The position numbers and the translations under genes are program-made. Shown in pieces: positions 17,251 through 25,031 of a stretch of DNA of 64,000 nt; within the stretch, counting starts at the first letter, position 1; each line of letters begins with the position of its first letter. The notes beneath the pieces are model-generated. The model was not told the DNA's origin, did no database searches, and saw nothing but the letters and a program-made list of their open reading frames with translations. The stretch comes from Pseudovibrio brasiliensis (GTDB lineage: Bacteria > Pseudomonadota > Alphaproteobacteria > Rhizobiales > Stappiaceae), in contig NZ_CP074126.1 in the NCBI RefSeq assembly GCF_018282095.1, positions 854,501-918,500 on the forward strand, read 5' to 3'.

Positions 17251-18342
17251 ATGAAAAGAATAGTTCTGTTGTCAGGAGCTGCGGCACTCGCGCTTTCAAT
17301 GTCAGCCGCTCTTGCTGAGGATCGAGTGGTAAATGTTTACAACTGGTCCGACTATGTTGATGCACAGGTTCTCAAGGACTTCGAAAAGGAAACAGGGATC
17401 AAGGTCAACTACGACACTTTCGATTCCAACGAGGTTCTGGAAACAAAGCTGCTGACTGGCAAAACCGGTTACGATGTTGTTGTTCCCAGCGCCACTTTCC
17501 TCCAGCGCCAGATCCAGGCCGGTGTCTATCAAAAGCTAGACAAAGACTTGCTCCCAAACCTCAAGCACATGGATCCACTTCTGCAAGAACGTATTGAAGT
17601 GTTTGATCCAGGCAATGAGTTCTCCGTCAACTATATGTGGGGCACCTCAGGGTACGGCGTGAATGAAGAGAAAATCCGTGCCTTGAATCCTGATGCACCA
17701 ATCGGCAGCTGGGATCTGCTGTTTGATGTCGATGAGCTCTCCAAGATTGCTGATTGTGGCGTCTATGTCATGGATGAGCCGGACGAGATGTTCCCGGCTG
17801 CAATGCACTATCTCGGCCTCAATCCGGACTCCAATAGCCCGCAGGACATTCGCAAAGCAGGCGAGCTTCTGGAAACTATCCGTCCTTACATCCGCAAGTT
17901 CCACAATTCTGAGTTTGTGAACGGTCTTGCAAATGGAGACATCTGCCTTGCCTATGGCTGGTCCGGTGATGTGCTTCAGGCAGCAGACCGTGCAGCAGAA
18001 GCTGATAAGGGCGTTGAAGTCACTTACATCCTTCCAAGCGAAGGCGCTCAGATGTGGTTTGACCAGATCGCTATCCCAGCAGATGCAGAGAATGTTGAAG
18101 AGGCACACGAGTTCATCAACTACCTGATGCGCCCGGAAGTGATCGCAAAGATGTCGGACTACGTCTACTATGCAAACGGCAACAAAGACGCGACGGTTCT
18201 GGTGGATGAGGAAGTGACCTCAAATCCAAACATCTACCCAACAGATGAAGTAAAGCAGCGTTTGTATACCATCGGTGCCAAACCGTTGAAGGCACAGCGC
18301 ATCATGAACCGCACGTTCACGACCGTAAAAACAGGTCACTAA
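17251..18342 (+). CDS. potF: Periplasmic polyamine-binding protein (PotF-like)
   Basis: The 363-residue protein binds putrescine or a related polyamine in the periplasm for the importer encoded just downstream. A signal peptide (MKRIVLLSGAAALALS, cleavage after ALA near residue 22) is followed by the diagnostic VVNVYNWSDYVD. Later motifs GTSGYGVNEEK, MDEPDEMFPAAMHYLG and LAYGWSGDVLQA fit the PotD/PotF family. I start at ATG 17251, nine bases after GGAG; an upstream in-frame start at 17188 would spoil the signal peptide. The 92-base gap to the ATPase gene and the shared strand indicate a potFGHI operon. The PuuA-like ligase on the other strand would use the imported amine. Confidence 0.92.
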   Translation: MKRIVLLSGAAALALSMSAALAEDRVVNVYNWSDYVDAQVLKDFEKETGIKVNYDTFDSNEVLETKLLTGKTGYDVVVPSATFLQRQIQAGVYQKLDKDLLPNLKHMDPLLQERIEVFDPGNEFSVNYMWGTSGYGVNEEKIRALNPDAPIGSWDLLFDVDELSKIADCGVYVMDEPDEMFPAAMHYLGLNPDSNSPQDIRKAGELLETIRPYIRKFHNSEFVNGLANGDICLAYGWSGDVLQAADRAAEADKGVEVTYILPSEGAQMWFDQIAIPADAENVEEAHEFINYLMRPEVIAKMSDYVYYANGNKDATVLVDEEVTSNPNIYPTDEVKQRLYTIGAKPLKAQRIMNRTFTTVKTGH

Positions 18343-18434
18343 AACCAATTGGCCTTTGAGGGTGGAGTTGCCTCACATACTGCAGCTCCACCTTAACCTA
18401 TTGAACAAACAGGCCATCGAAAGGGATTGGAGTA

Positions 18435-19586
18435 TTGGCGAAGAAACCGCTGGGTCCTGTACGTCGCGCATTTTCACCTTGGGACGACCCGAGCGAGCAG
18501 CCCTTTATTGAATTTCGGAATATTACGAAGCGTTTTGGCAATTTTGTAGCCGTCGATAATCTTTCCCTCAAGATCTACAAGAGAGAGTTTCACGCTCTGC
18601 TTGGTGGTTCAGGATGCGGCAAAACCACATTGATGAGAATGTTGGCTGGATTTGAAGCGCCGACGGAAGGCCAGATCTTTCTTGAGGGACAGGACCTTGC
18701 CGGTGTTCCGCCATACAAGCGTCCAGTGAACATGATGTTCCAGTCTTATGCCTTGTTCCCGCATATGAATGTTGAGAAGAACATCGCGTTTGGATTGGAA
18801 ATGGATGGTCTTCCTGCCAAGCATATCAAAAGCCGTGTTCTTGAGATGCTCAGTCTGGTGAAACTGGAAGGCTTTGCCAAACGCAAACCTCATCAGCTTT
18901 CCGGCGGTCAGCGCCAACGCGTCGCCCTCGCAAGATCTCTAGCCAAACGCCCAAAGGTGTTGCTCCTGGATGAGCCACTTGCAGCTTTGGATAAAAAGCT
19001 CCGTGAAGAAACGCAGCTGGAACTCATCAACTTACAAGAGCAATTGCGTATGACCTTCCTCATTGTGACCCACGATCAGGAAGAAGCGATGACGGTGGCC
19101 GATCGCATCTCTGTCATGGACAAGGGCAGAATTCTGCAGAACGCCACTCCGGGTGAAATCTACGAGCAGCCTAACTCTCGCTTCGTGGCGGAGTTTATCG
19201 GTGACATCAACGTTTTGGATGGTCAGGTCACGAAGAAGGAGAATGAGGACGTTCAGATGTTCTCATCCGTTCTGGGCGATCATCTGCAGGTGCGCTATCC
19301 GACACCAGCCAGTGTTGGGGATCACGCGGCTCTGGCAATCCGTCCAGAAAAAATGCGCATTTCCTTTGATAAGCCGGAACATCCCGGAACCAATGCTATT
19401 GAGGGGGAAGTCTGGGATATCGCTTACATGGGAGATGTTTCCATCTATCACATCAAAGTGGCGGAGACTGAAACCCTTCGAGCGATTGTTGCAAATACTA
19501 CGCGCTTGGTGGAGCGCCCAATCACTTGGGAAGATCAGGTCTGGCTGTCATGGGACAGTGATGCTGGCGTGATCCTGACACGATGA
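18435..19586 (+). CDS. potG: Polyamine ABC transporter ATPase (PotG-like)
   Basis: The 383-residue ATPase energises the importer. It shows Walker A GGSGCGKTT, Q-loop MFQSYALFPHMN, signature LSGGQRQR, Walker B VLLLDEPLAALD and H-loop VTHDQEEAM. A C-terminal TOBE-like domain with AIRPEKMRIS follows. The most plausible start is TTG 18435, placing MAKKPLGPVRRAFSPW first as in PotG proteins; AAGGG lies about nine bases upstream. The TTG may keep expression below that of the binding protein. The permease gene follows after ten bases. Confidence 0.92.
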   Translation: MAKKPLGPVRRAFSPWDDPSEQPFIEFRNITKRFGNFVAVDNLSLKIYKREFHALLGGSGCGKTTLMRMLAGFEAPTEGQIFLEGQDLAGVPPYKRPVNMMFQSYALFPHMNVEKNIAFGLEMDGLPAKHIKSRVLEMLSLVKLEGFAKRKPHQLSGGQRQRVALARSLAKRPKVLLLDEPLAALDKKLREETQLELINLQEQLRMTFLIVTHDQEEAMTVADRISVMDKGRILQNATPGEIYEQPNSRFVAEFIGDINVLDGQVTKKENEDVQMFSSVLGDHLQVRYPTPASVGDHAALAIRPEKMRISFDKPEHPGTNAIEGEVWDIAYMGDVSIYHIKVAETETLRAIVANTTRLVERPITWEDQVWLSWDSDAGVILTR

Positions 19587-19596
19587 GGGGAGGCCG

Positions 19597-20598
19597 ATGA
19601 CAGATCCCAGCCTCTCTTCAACAGGCATCACCCGTTCCGAAACAGTGCCCGTTCCACGATATGAGCCAGAAGCACCGGAAAATGCGCCGACCAATCCTAA
19701 AGGGGGCTGGGGCCGTTTTGCGCTCATCTGCGTGCCATACTTCTGGCTTCTCCTCTTCTTTCTGGTGCCCTTTGTCATTGTCGCGAAGATCTCCTTATCA
19801 GAAGCTGCAGTTTCAATTCCGCCCTATCTACCTGTCATTGATTGGAGCAGGGGGCTTGTGGGTCTGTGGGAGGCCGCAGAGCGATGGTCACTCGACAATT
19901 ACATTTGGTTGACAGAGGATGCCCTTTATTGGCAGGCTTATGTCTCTAGTCTGCAAATTGCTTTCCTATCCACATTACTGACTTTGCTGGTCGGCTTTCC
20001 AATTGCTTACGGCATGGCACGCGCTCCACGCAACTGGCATCCGACATTAGTGATGATGGTAATCCTGCCATTTTGGACCAGCTTTCTGATCCGTGTGTAT
20101 GCTTGGATCGGCATTCTCAAAACAGATGGTTTGCTCAATCAGGCATTGATCACGATCGGTGTAATCGATGAGCCGCTGGTCATCCTCAACACCAGCATCG
20201 CTGTCTATGTTGGTATCATCTACTCTTACCTGCCTTTCATGGTGCTCCCGCTCTATTCTTCTCTTGAAAAGCTGGACACCACATTGATTGAAGCTGCAGA
20301 AGATCTTGGGTGCCCTCCATGGAAGACCTTCTGGCGTGTCACAGTTCCTCTAGCGCTACCGGGTATGATTGCAGGCTGCTTCCTCGTCTTCATCCCCGCT
20401 GTTGGCGAGTTTGTCATCCCAGATCTTTTAGGCGGCTCTTCAACCCTCATGATTGGTAAAACGCTCTGGGTCGAGTTCTTCTCCAACCGCGACTGGCCGG
20501 TCGCCTCTGCTGTTGCCATCGTCCTTTTGGCCTTGCTGACAATTCCGATAATGTTGTTCCAGCGGCATGAGACTCGTCGTAATGAGGGGGATGTGTGA
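19597..20598 (+). CDS. potH: Polyamine ABC transporter permease (PotH-like)
   Basis: The 333-residue inner-membrane permease has an extended cytoplasmic N-terminus of about 45 residues, then six predicted helices, the first being CVPYFWLLLFFLVPFVIV. The EAA loop that contacts the ATPase is visible as LIEAAEDLGCPPWKTFWRVTVP. Its last bases overlap the start of the next permease by four bases (ATGA), a sign of translational coupling. Together with the second permease it forms the heterodimeric channel. Confidence 0.92.
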   Translation: MTDPSLSSTGITRSETVPVPRYEPEAPENAPTNPKGGWGRFALICVPYFWLLLFFLVPFVIVAKISLSEAAVSIPPYLPVIDWSRGLVGLWEAAERWSLDNYIWLTEDALYWQAYVSSLQIAFLSTLLTLLVGFPIAYGMARAPRNWHPTLVMMVILPFWTSFLIRVYAWIGILKTDGLLNQALITIGVIDEPLVILNTSIAVYVGIIYSYLPFMVLPLYSSLEKLDTTLIEAAEDLGCPPWKTFWRVTVPLALPGMIAGCFLVFIPAVGEFVIPDLLGGSSTLMIGKTLWVEFFSNRDWPVASAVAIVLLALLTIPIMLFQRHETRRNEGDV

Positions 20599-21419
20599 TG
20601 CCGTCGAAACCAAGCTGGTTCAATCTCACATCGCTGATTTTGGGCTTCAGTTTCCTCTACCTGCCAATCGTTATCCTAATTGTGTTCTCATTCAATGAGT
20701 CACGATTGGTAACGGTATGGACGGGTTTCTCAACCAAATGGTACGCCTCGCTGCTTCAAAACGAGCAACTTTTAGAAGCAGCGTGGGTCACGCTTCGTGT
20801 TGGTCTCACATCAGCTACACTGGCCACTGTGCTCGGCACGCTGGCAGCGCTGGTTTTAGCAAGACAAGGGCGCTTTTTCGGACGTACTCTCTTTTCCGGC
20901 ATGATCTACGCACCGCTGGTGATGCCCGAAGTCATTCTTGGCTTATCTCTGCTGCTGCTCTTTGTGGCAATCGATCAGAGTCGCGGTTTTTGGACGATCA
21001 TGATTGCTCATACCACCTTCTCAATGTGTTACGTGGCAATCGTCGTTCAGTCGCGCCTCTCAGGCTTTGATAAGTCTCTAGAGGAAGCTGCCATGGATCT
21101 TGGGTGCCCGCCCGTGCGTACATTCTTCCGCATAACGCTTCCTCAGATCTTCCCAGGGGTACTGGCAGGCTGGATGCTGGCTTTCACATTGTCGCTGGAT
21201 GATTTGGTGATTGCGAGTTTTAACTCAGGGCCGGGATCCACTACCTTGCCAATGAAAATTTACTCGCAAGTCCGGTTGGGCGTCACACCTGAGATCAATG
21301 CCATTTGCACCATTCTAGTTGCTCTGGTGACTGTTGGTGTCATCTTTGCCTCGCTTCTCACAAAGCGGCAGAGGTTGAAACGCATGGAAGAGGAGCGACT
21401 CGCAGCAGCCCACCTTTAG
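20595..21419 (+). CDS. potI: Polyamine ABC transporter permease (PotI-like)
   Basis: The 274-residue partner permease has six predicted helices and an EAA loop (LEEAAMDLGCPPVRTFFRITLP). The wording VWTGFSTKWYASLL near residue 40 is typical of PotC/PotI proteins. It is coupled to potH by an ATGA overlap and closes the operon. No convincing terminator follows within 100 bases, so transcription may continue towards scoAB. Confidence 0.92.
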   Translation: MMPSKPSWFNLTSLILGFSFLYLPIVILIVFSFNESRLVTVWTGFSTKWYASLLQNEQLLEAAWVTLRVGLTSATLATVLGTLAALVLARQGRFFGRTLFSGMIYAPLVMPEVILGLSLLLLFVAIDQSRGFWTIMIAHTTFSMCYVAIVVQSRLSGFDKSLEEAAMDLGCPPVRTFFRITLPQIFPGVLAGWMLAFTLSLDDLVIASFNSGPGSTTLPMKIYSQVRLGVTPEINAICTILVALVTVGVIFASLLTKRQRLKRMEEERLAAAHL

Positions 21420-21721
21420 GAAACTTCATGAATCTGGGAGGTTTTCTAGCGCAATTGTGCACTGCAAACACTCATTCCTCCCAGCTTTATGGTTTTCACC
21501 TCAATAAATAGTCGTTCTCGGTACAAAGAGCACTTGGCGAGGACATAAAACACGTCTATCAACGGTGACGTCGCTATACCTATTTTCCCTAGGAGGGAAA
21601 GGCAGGATGCTGACACTGATGGATTTGTCAGATCCTGTTGCCAGCATGAAAAGGCGGTATTGCTTGCGTTCTGGGGAATGAGAAACGTGAGTTTTACCAA
21701 CTCATGTATTGGGAGTTTATA
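21420..21721. other. Intergenic region upstream of scoAB
   Basis: About 300 bases with no gene. It holds an inverted repeat TTTCCCT-AGG-AGGGAAA at 21584-21600 and the leader of scoA. Promoter elements could not be fixed by eye. Confidence 0.5.
21584..21600. promoter_or_regulatory. Inverted repeat upstream of scoA
   Basis: TTTCCCT and AGGGAAA are perfect seven-base arms around AGG, about 120 bases before the scoA start. It could be an operator or a short hairpin; there is no T-run, so a terminator of the pot operon is unlikely. Confidence 0.35.
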
Positions 21722-22417
21722 ATGAATAAAGTTTATCCAAGTGCCGCCGCTGCTCTGGAAGGACTTACCTTTGACGGAATGATCGTCATGGCAGGTGGGT
21801 TTGGTCTCTGTGGCATTCCTGAAAACCTGATTATTGCGCTGCGAGATTCCGGCGCAAAAGACCTGACCGCCATCTCGAACAACGCAGGTGTTGATGACTT
21901 CGGTCTGGGCCTGCTGTTGCAGACACGCCAGATCAAGAAGATGGTGTCTTCTTACGTTGGCGAAAACGCAACCTTCGAGCGTCAGTATCTGGATGGCGAC
22001 CTCGAACTGGAGTTTAACCCTCAGGGTACTCTGGCAGAGCGTATTCGTGCGGGTGGTGCTGGCATCCCGGGTTTCTACACCAAGACCGGTGTTGGCACCC
22101 TGATTGCTGAAGGCAAAGAGCACAAAGACTTCGATGGTGAAACCTACATCATGGAAACCGGTCTGGTCTCCGATCTGTCTCTCGTGAAAGCATGGAAAGC
22201 CGACAAAGAAGGCAACCTGATCTTCCGCAAGACAGCACGCAACTTCAACCCAATGATGGCAACCGCTGGTAAGACCACCGTTGTGGAAGTTGAAGAGCTG
22301 GTAGAGATCGGTGAGCTGGATCCAGATCAGATCCATACTCCGGGTATCTTCGTCGACCGTATCGTTGTTGGTTCATTCGAAAAGCGCATCGAACAGCGCA
22401 CCACACGCGAAGCTTAA
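21722..22417 (+). CDS. scoA: 3-oxoacid CoA-transferase subunit A
   Basis: The 231-residue alpha subunit, with ScoB, moves CoA from succinyl-CoA to acetoacetate, allowing use of ketone bodies released from polyhydroxybutyrate. The family motif [13 protein letters not shown] is at residues 24-36, and [13 protein letters not shown] follows near residue 115. I choose ATG 21722 because TGGGAG lies at proper spacing; the in-frame start at 21704 is in front of that site. The gene is followed after 15 bases by subunit B. Two phasins elsewhere in the window make a polymer storage link reasonable. Confidence 0.95.
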   Translation: MNKVYPSAAAALEGLTFDGMIVMAGGFGLCGIPENLIIALRDSGAKDLTAISNNAGVDDFGLGLLLQTRQIKKMVSSYVGENATFERQYLDGDLELEFNPQGTLAERIRAGGAGIPGFYTKTGVGTLIAEGKEHKDFDGETYIMETGLVSDLSLVKAWKADKEGNLIFRKTARNFNPMMATAGKTTVVEVEELVEIGELDPDQIHTPGIFVDRIVVGSFEKRIEQRTTREA

Positions 22418-22432
22418 GGGAGGGCATTAATC

Positions 22433-23062
22433 ATGGCTTGGAATCGTGACGAAATGGCCGCCCGCGCGGCGAAAGAACTCCAGGACGGTTTTTACGTAAA
22501 CCTCGGCATCGGCATCCCAACACTCGTTGCAAACTATATTCCTGACGGAATGAACGTTGCATTGCAGTCCGAAAACGGCATGCTCGGCATGGGGCCGTTC
22601 CCGACTGAAGACGAAGTCGACGCTGACCTGATCAACGCTGGCAAGCAGACCATCACCGAACTGGACCGCACCAGCTATTTCTCATCTGCTGATAGCTTCG
22701 GCATGATCCGCGGTGGTCACATCGACCTGTCCATCCTTGGTGCAATGGAAGTCTCCGAAGAAGGCGACCTCGCCAACTGGATGATCCCGGGCAAAATGGT
22801 CAAGGGTATGGGTGGTGCTATGGACTTGGTGGCAGGCGTTAAGCGCGTCGTGGTCATCATGGATCACACCAACAAACGCGGCGACAAAAAGCTGCTGCAT
22901 AAATGCGCCCTGCCACTAACCGGTGTGAACTGCGTTGACCGCATCATCACCAATCTTGGTGTGTTTGATGTCGTCGAAGGCGGTCTCAAAGTGGTCGAAA
23001 TGGCCGACGGTGTGACGCTGGAAGAGGTCAAAGAAAAAACTGAAGCAAACTTGGTAGACTAA
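22433..23062 (+). CDS. scoB: 3-oxoacid CoA-transferase subunit B
   Basis: The 209-residue beta subunit carries the catalytic glutamate in [11 protein letters not shown] (about residue 47), which forms the enzyme-CoA thioester. [13 protein letters not shown] near residue 23 and the later [17 protein letters not shown]-like block (here [16 protein letters not shown]) complete the signature. It is in an operon with scoA; AGGGAGGG precedes the ATG. A strong terminator follows 23 bases after the stop. Confidence 0.95.
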   Translation: MAWNRDEMAARAAKELQDGFYVNLGIGIPTLVANYIPDGMNVALQSENGMLGMGPFPTEDEVDADLINAGKQTITELDRTSYFSSADSFGMIRGGHIDLSILGAMEVSEEGDLANWMIPGKMVKGMGGAMDLVAGVKRVVVIMDHTNKRGDKKLLHKCALPLTGVNCVDRIITNLGVFDVVEGGLKVVEMADGVTLEEVKEKTEANLVD

Positions 23063-23085
23063 CCACGCTTCATTTTCAGCAAAAC

Positions 23086-23114
23086 AAGAGAGGGCAATTT
23101 GTCCTCTCTTTTTA
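23086..23114 (+). terminator. Intrinsic terminator of scoAB
   Basis: AAGAGAGG pairs with CCTCTCTT around a nine-base loop and runs into a T-tract. Confidence 0.88.
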
Positions 23115-23173
23115 TTTGTAACTAATATGAATAATTGTTAAATACGACCCTTCTCAACGAAGGTATCTGTTCT

Positions 23174-23848
23174 GTGATAACTCTGAATGAAGAGCTATTG
23201 ATTGCGTCTGGTGGCATTCGCGATATCTATCAGCATCCCGAAAACCCACAAGTTTGCATTAAGGTAGACCGGAGTTCAGAGGGGCCTACTGCCGGTTCCA
23301 CACAAGCGGAGGCACAACTTTTTGACAAACTGCTTGATCAAAGAGGGCAGCGAGACTTCATTGCAATCTCCAATTATAGAGGCTGTGCAGAGACCAATCT
23401 AGGTTTCGGTGCGATGTTTGATTTGATAACGGACGAAACATCAGGACGTCCCTCTCAAATTCTGATGAAGATATTGCAGGAAGACCAGTTATTTATCCAA
23501 ACGGATCGCTTTAAAAAGGCTCTTAAAGTCTTTCGGCGTGATTTGGTGAAAGATGCCGTGTTGTGCCAGGACATTCGCCCATGGAACATTTGCGTTCAAG
23601 AACTCGCTGATGGAGAACTTAAACTCGTTCTAATTGATGGTGTCGGGCACAAAAAGAAGCAATGGTTTGAAAGCATCAAACCATTCATTCAAGCTAAGAT
23701 GCTCTATTATTTTTTCAGCAAGTATATTTATCCGGAAAACCGGCTACTTCAATTCTATAATAATCGGCGAAAAAGCTACGCTTGGAAACCGGGTCCTTTG
23801 TTTTCAAAAAATGCCGACGCCAAAGACGAACTAGATCTAAACCCGTAA
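23174..23848 (+). CDS. YrbL-like protein (PhoP-regulated kinase-fold family)
   Basis: The 224-residue soluble protein resembles the YrbL family, a small kinase-like fold named from an enterobacterial PhoP-regulated gene of unclear function. The opening ITLNEELLIASGGIRDIYQHP then CIKVDRS corresponds to a glycine loop and VAIK-like lysine; DIRPWNICVQ corresponds to the catalytic HxDxxxxN region, with VLIDGVG as the DFG-like step. I start at GTG 23174, which aligns with family N-termini; TTG 23135 is also possible. Activity as a kinase is unproven. It precedes ridA by 18 bases and may be cotranscribed. Confidence 0.7.
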   Translation: MITLNEELLIASGGIRDIYQHPENPQVCIKVDRSSEGPTAGSTQAEAQLFDKLLDQRGQRDFIAISNYRGCAETNLGFGAMFDLITDETSGRPSQILMKILQEDQLFIQTDRFKKALKVFRRDLVKDAVLCQDIRPWNICVQELADGELKLVLIDGVGHKKKQWFESIKPFIQAKMLYYFFSKYIYPENRLLQFYNNRRKSYAWKPGPLFSKNADAKDELDLNP

Positions 23849-23866
23849 ATTGGGGGAACTTTGGTC

Positions 23867-24244
23867 ATGCCTCTTCAACGCAAAACCTACTCCTGCCTTC
23901 CTGAAGCAGTTGGTCCGTATGTGCACGCAGTAGCACATCGGGGAACGCTACACATTTCAGGTCTCACAGCTTTCGCGACTGATGCTCAAGCGCAGGCAGT
24001 AGGTCAGCAGGCTAAAGAGATCCTGTCGCAAATTTCTGCTGTTGCTGCGGAAGAAGGTGTGAGCCTTGCCAATCTGATTAAAGTGACAATCTTTGTGACA
24101 GATTTGACTGCACTGGGTGAGTTGCGATCTGTTCTTGCTGATGCCTATGGAGTTAATCGGTCTGCCAGTTCACTCGTAGAAGTTCAGAACCTCTTTCACC
24201 CTGACTTAAAGATTGAAATCGAGGCGACATTAGCGCTCGATTAG
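23867..24244 (+). CDS. RidA/YjgF/YER057c/UK114 family protein
   Basis: The 125-residue protein belongs to the Rid family, which deaminates reactive enamine/imine intermediates made by PLP enzymes. The core VSLANLIKVTIFVTDL, the later VEVQNLFHPDLKIEIEATLAL and the length fit. In true RidA the catalytic arginine sits in a conserved R-x-x-V-x-V block near residue 105; here the equivalent segment reads SSLVEVQNLF without that arginine, so this may be a non-archetypal member with another role. ATG 23867 follows GGGGGA at ten bases. Confidence 0.8.
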   Translation: MPLQRKTYSCLPEAVGPYVHAVAHRGTLHISGLTAFATDAQAQAVGQQAKEILSQISAVAAEEGVSLANLIKVTIFVTDLTALGELRSVLADAYGVNRSASSLVEVQNLFHPDLKIEIEATLALD

Positions 24245-24316
24245 GGCTGAAACGCTTGCTCCATTAAAGAAGATCAGGCATTGTGCGCTTCGGATTTCTG
24301 AATGATGGAGCGCTGT

Positions 24317-24946
24317 GTGATCCCAATAGACGTACTGGCTGGGTTTTTCACCGTCACTGTTTTGCTGGCGTTAGCACCTGGCCCTGATAACATTTTTGTA
24401 CTGACACAGTCTGCTGTGTGCGGGCGCATGGCTGGGATTGCGGTCACGCTGGGGCTTTGTACAGGTCTTATCTTTCATACAACGGCGGTTGCACTTGGTG
24501 TTTCTGCGATTTTTCAGGCGTCTGAGATAGCGTTTACTGTTGTGAAGGTGCTCGGCGTTGGGTATCTGCTTTATCTCGCTTGGGGAGCGTTTAGAGCAAA
24601 GCCAGAGCCTGTTCAGCAGAACAGTAAAATTGATCATTCTTCGTTGATCCCGTTGTATCGCCGGGGCGTGATCATGAACATCACCAACCCAAAAGTTGCA
24701 ATCTTCTTCCTCTCGTTCTTCCCGCAGTTTGTTGATCCTGCTTACGGTCCGGTAATGCCGCAGTTCCTGCAGCTCGGTATCGTGTTTATGATTTCTGCTA
24801 TTTTGGTATTTGGCTCCATCGCTTTCGCAGCTGGTTCCATTGGTGATCGCTTGAGCAAGTCCGTAACAGCTCAAAAGGTCATGAACCGCATTGCATCTGT
24901 TGTGTTTGTTGGGATGGCTCTGAAACTGGCTGCTGCGACGCGATAA
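24317..24946 (+). CDS. LysE/RhtB-family amino acid exporter
   Basis: The 209-residue inner-membrane protein has five to six helices and the family signature LALAPGPDNIFVLTQS near residue 16, with GYLLYLAWGAFRAK and NITNPKVAIFFLSFFPQF further on. These proteins export amino acids or related metabolites. GTG 24317 is chosen as start because GGAG lies seven bases upstream and the resulting IPIDVLAGFF opening is typical. It closes the scoB-downstream block and ends shortly before a bidirectional terminator. Substrate unknown. Confidence 0.88.
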   Translation: MIPIDVLAGFFTVTVLLALAPGPDNIFVLTQSAVCGRMAGIAVTLGLCTGLIFHTTAVALGVSAIFQASEIAFTVVKVLGVGYLLYLAWGAFRAKPEPVQQNSKIDHSSLIPLYRRGVIMNITNPKVAIFFLSFFPQFVDPAYGPVMPQFLQLGIVFMISAILVFGSIAFAAGSIGDRLSKSVTAQKVMNRIASVVFVGMALKLAAATR

Positions 24947-24976
24947 CGAACGAGATTAACTGCTTCAGATAATAGA

Positions 24977-25008
24977 AAAGCCGCTGAGATGTTCTCAGCG
25001 GCTTTTTT
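24977..25008. terminator. Bidirectional intrinsic terminator (lysE / iron permease)
   Basis: AAAAGCCGCTGAGA pairs with TCTCAGCGGCTTTT around TGT and is flanked by a T-run on the plus strand and an A-run that serves the minus-strand permease gene. Confidence 0.92.
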
Positions 25009-25031
25009 GTTGTTCTAAATTCGAAACAAAT

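Noticed and set aside
21446-22336. 296-codon minus-strand frame over scoA
   Set aside because: It is the shadow of a strongly biased coding sequence; scoA carries the CoA-transferase signature on the plus strand.
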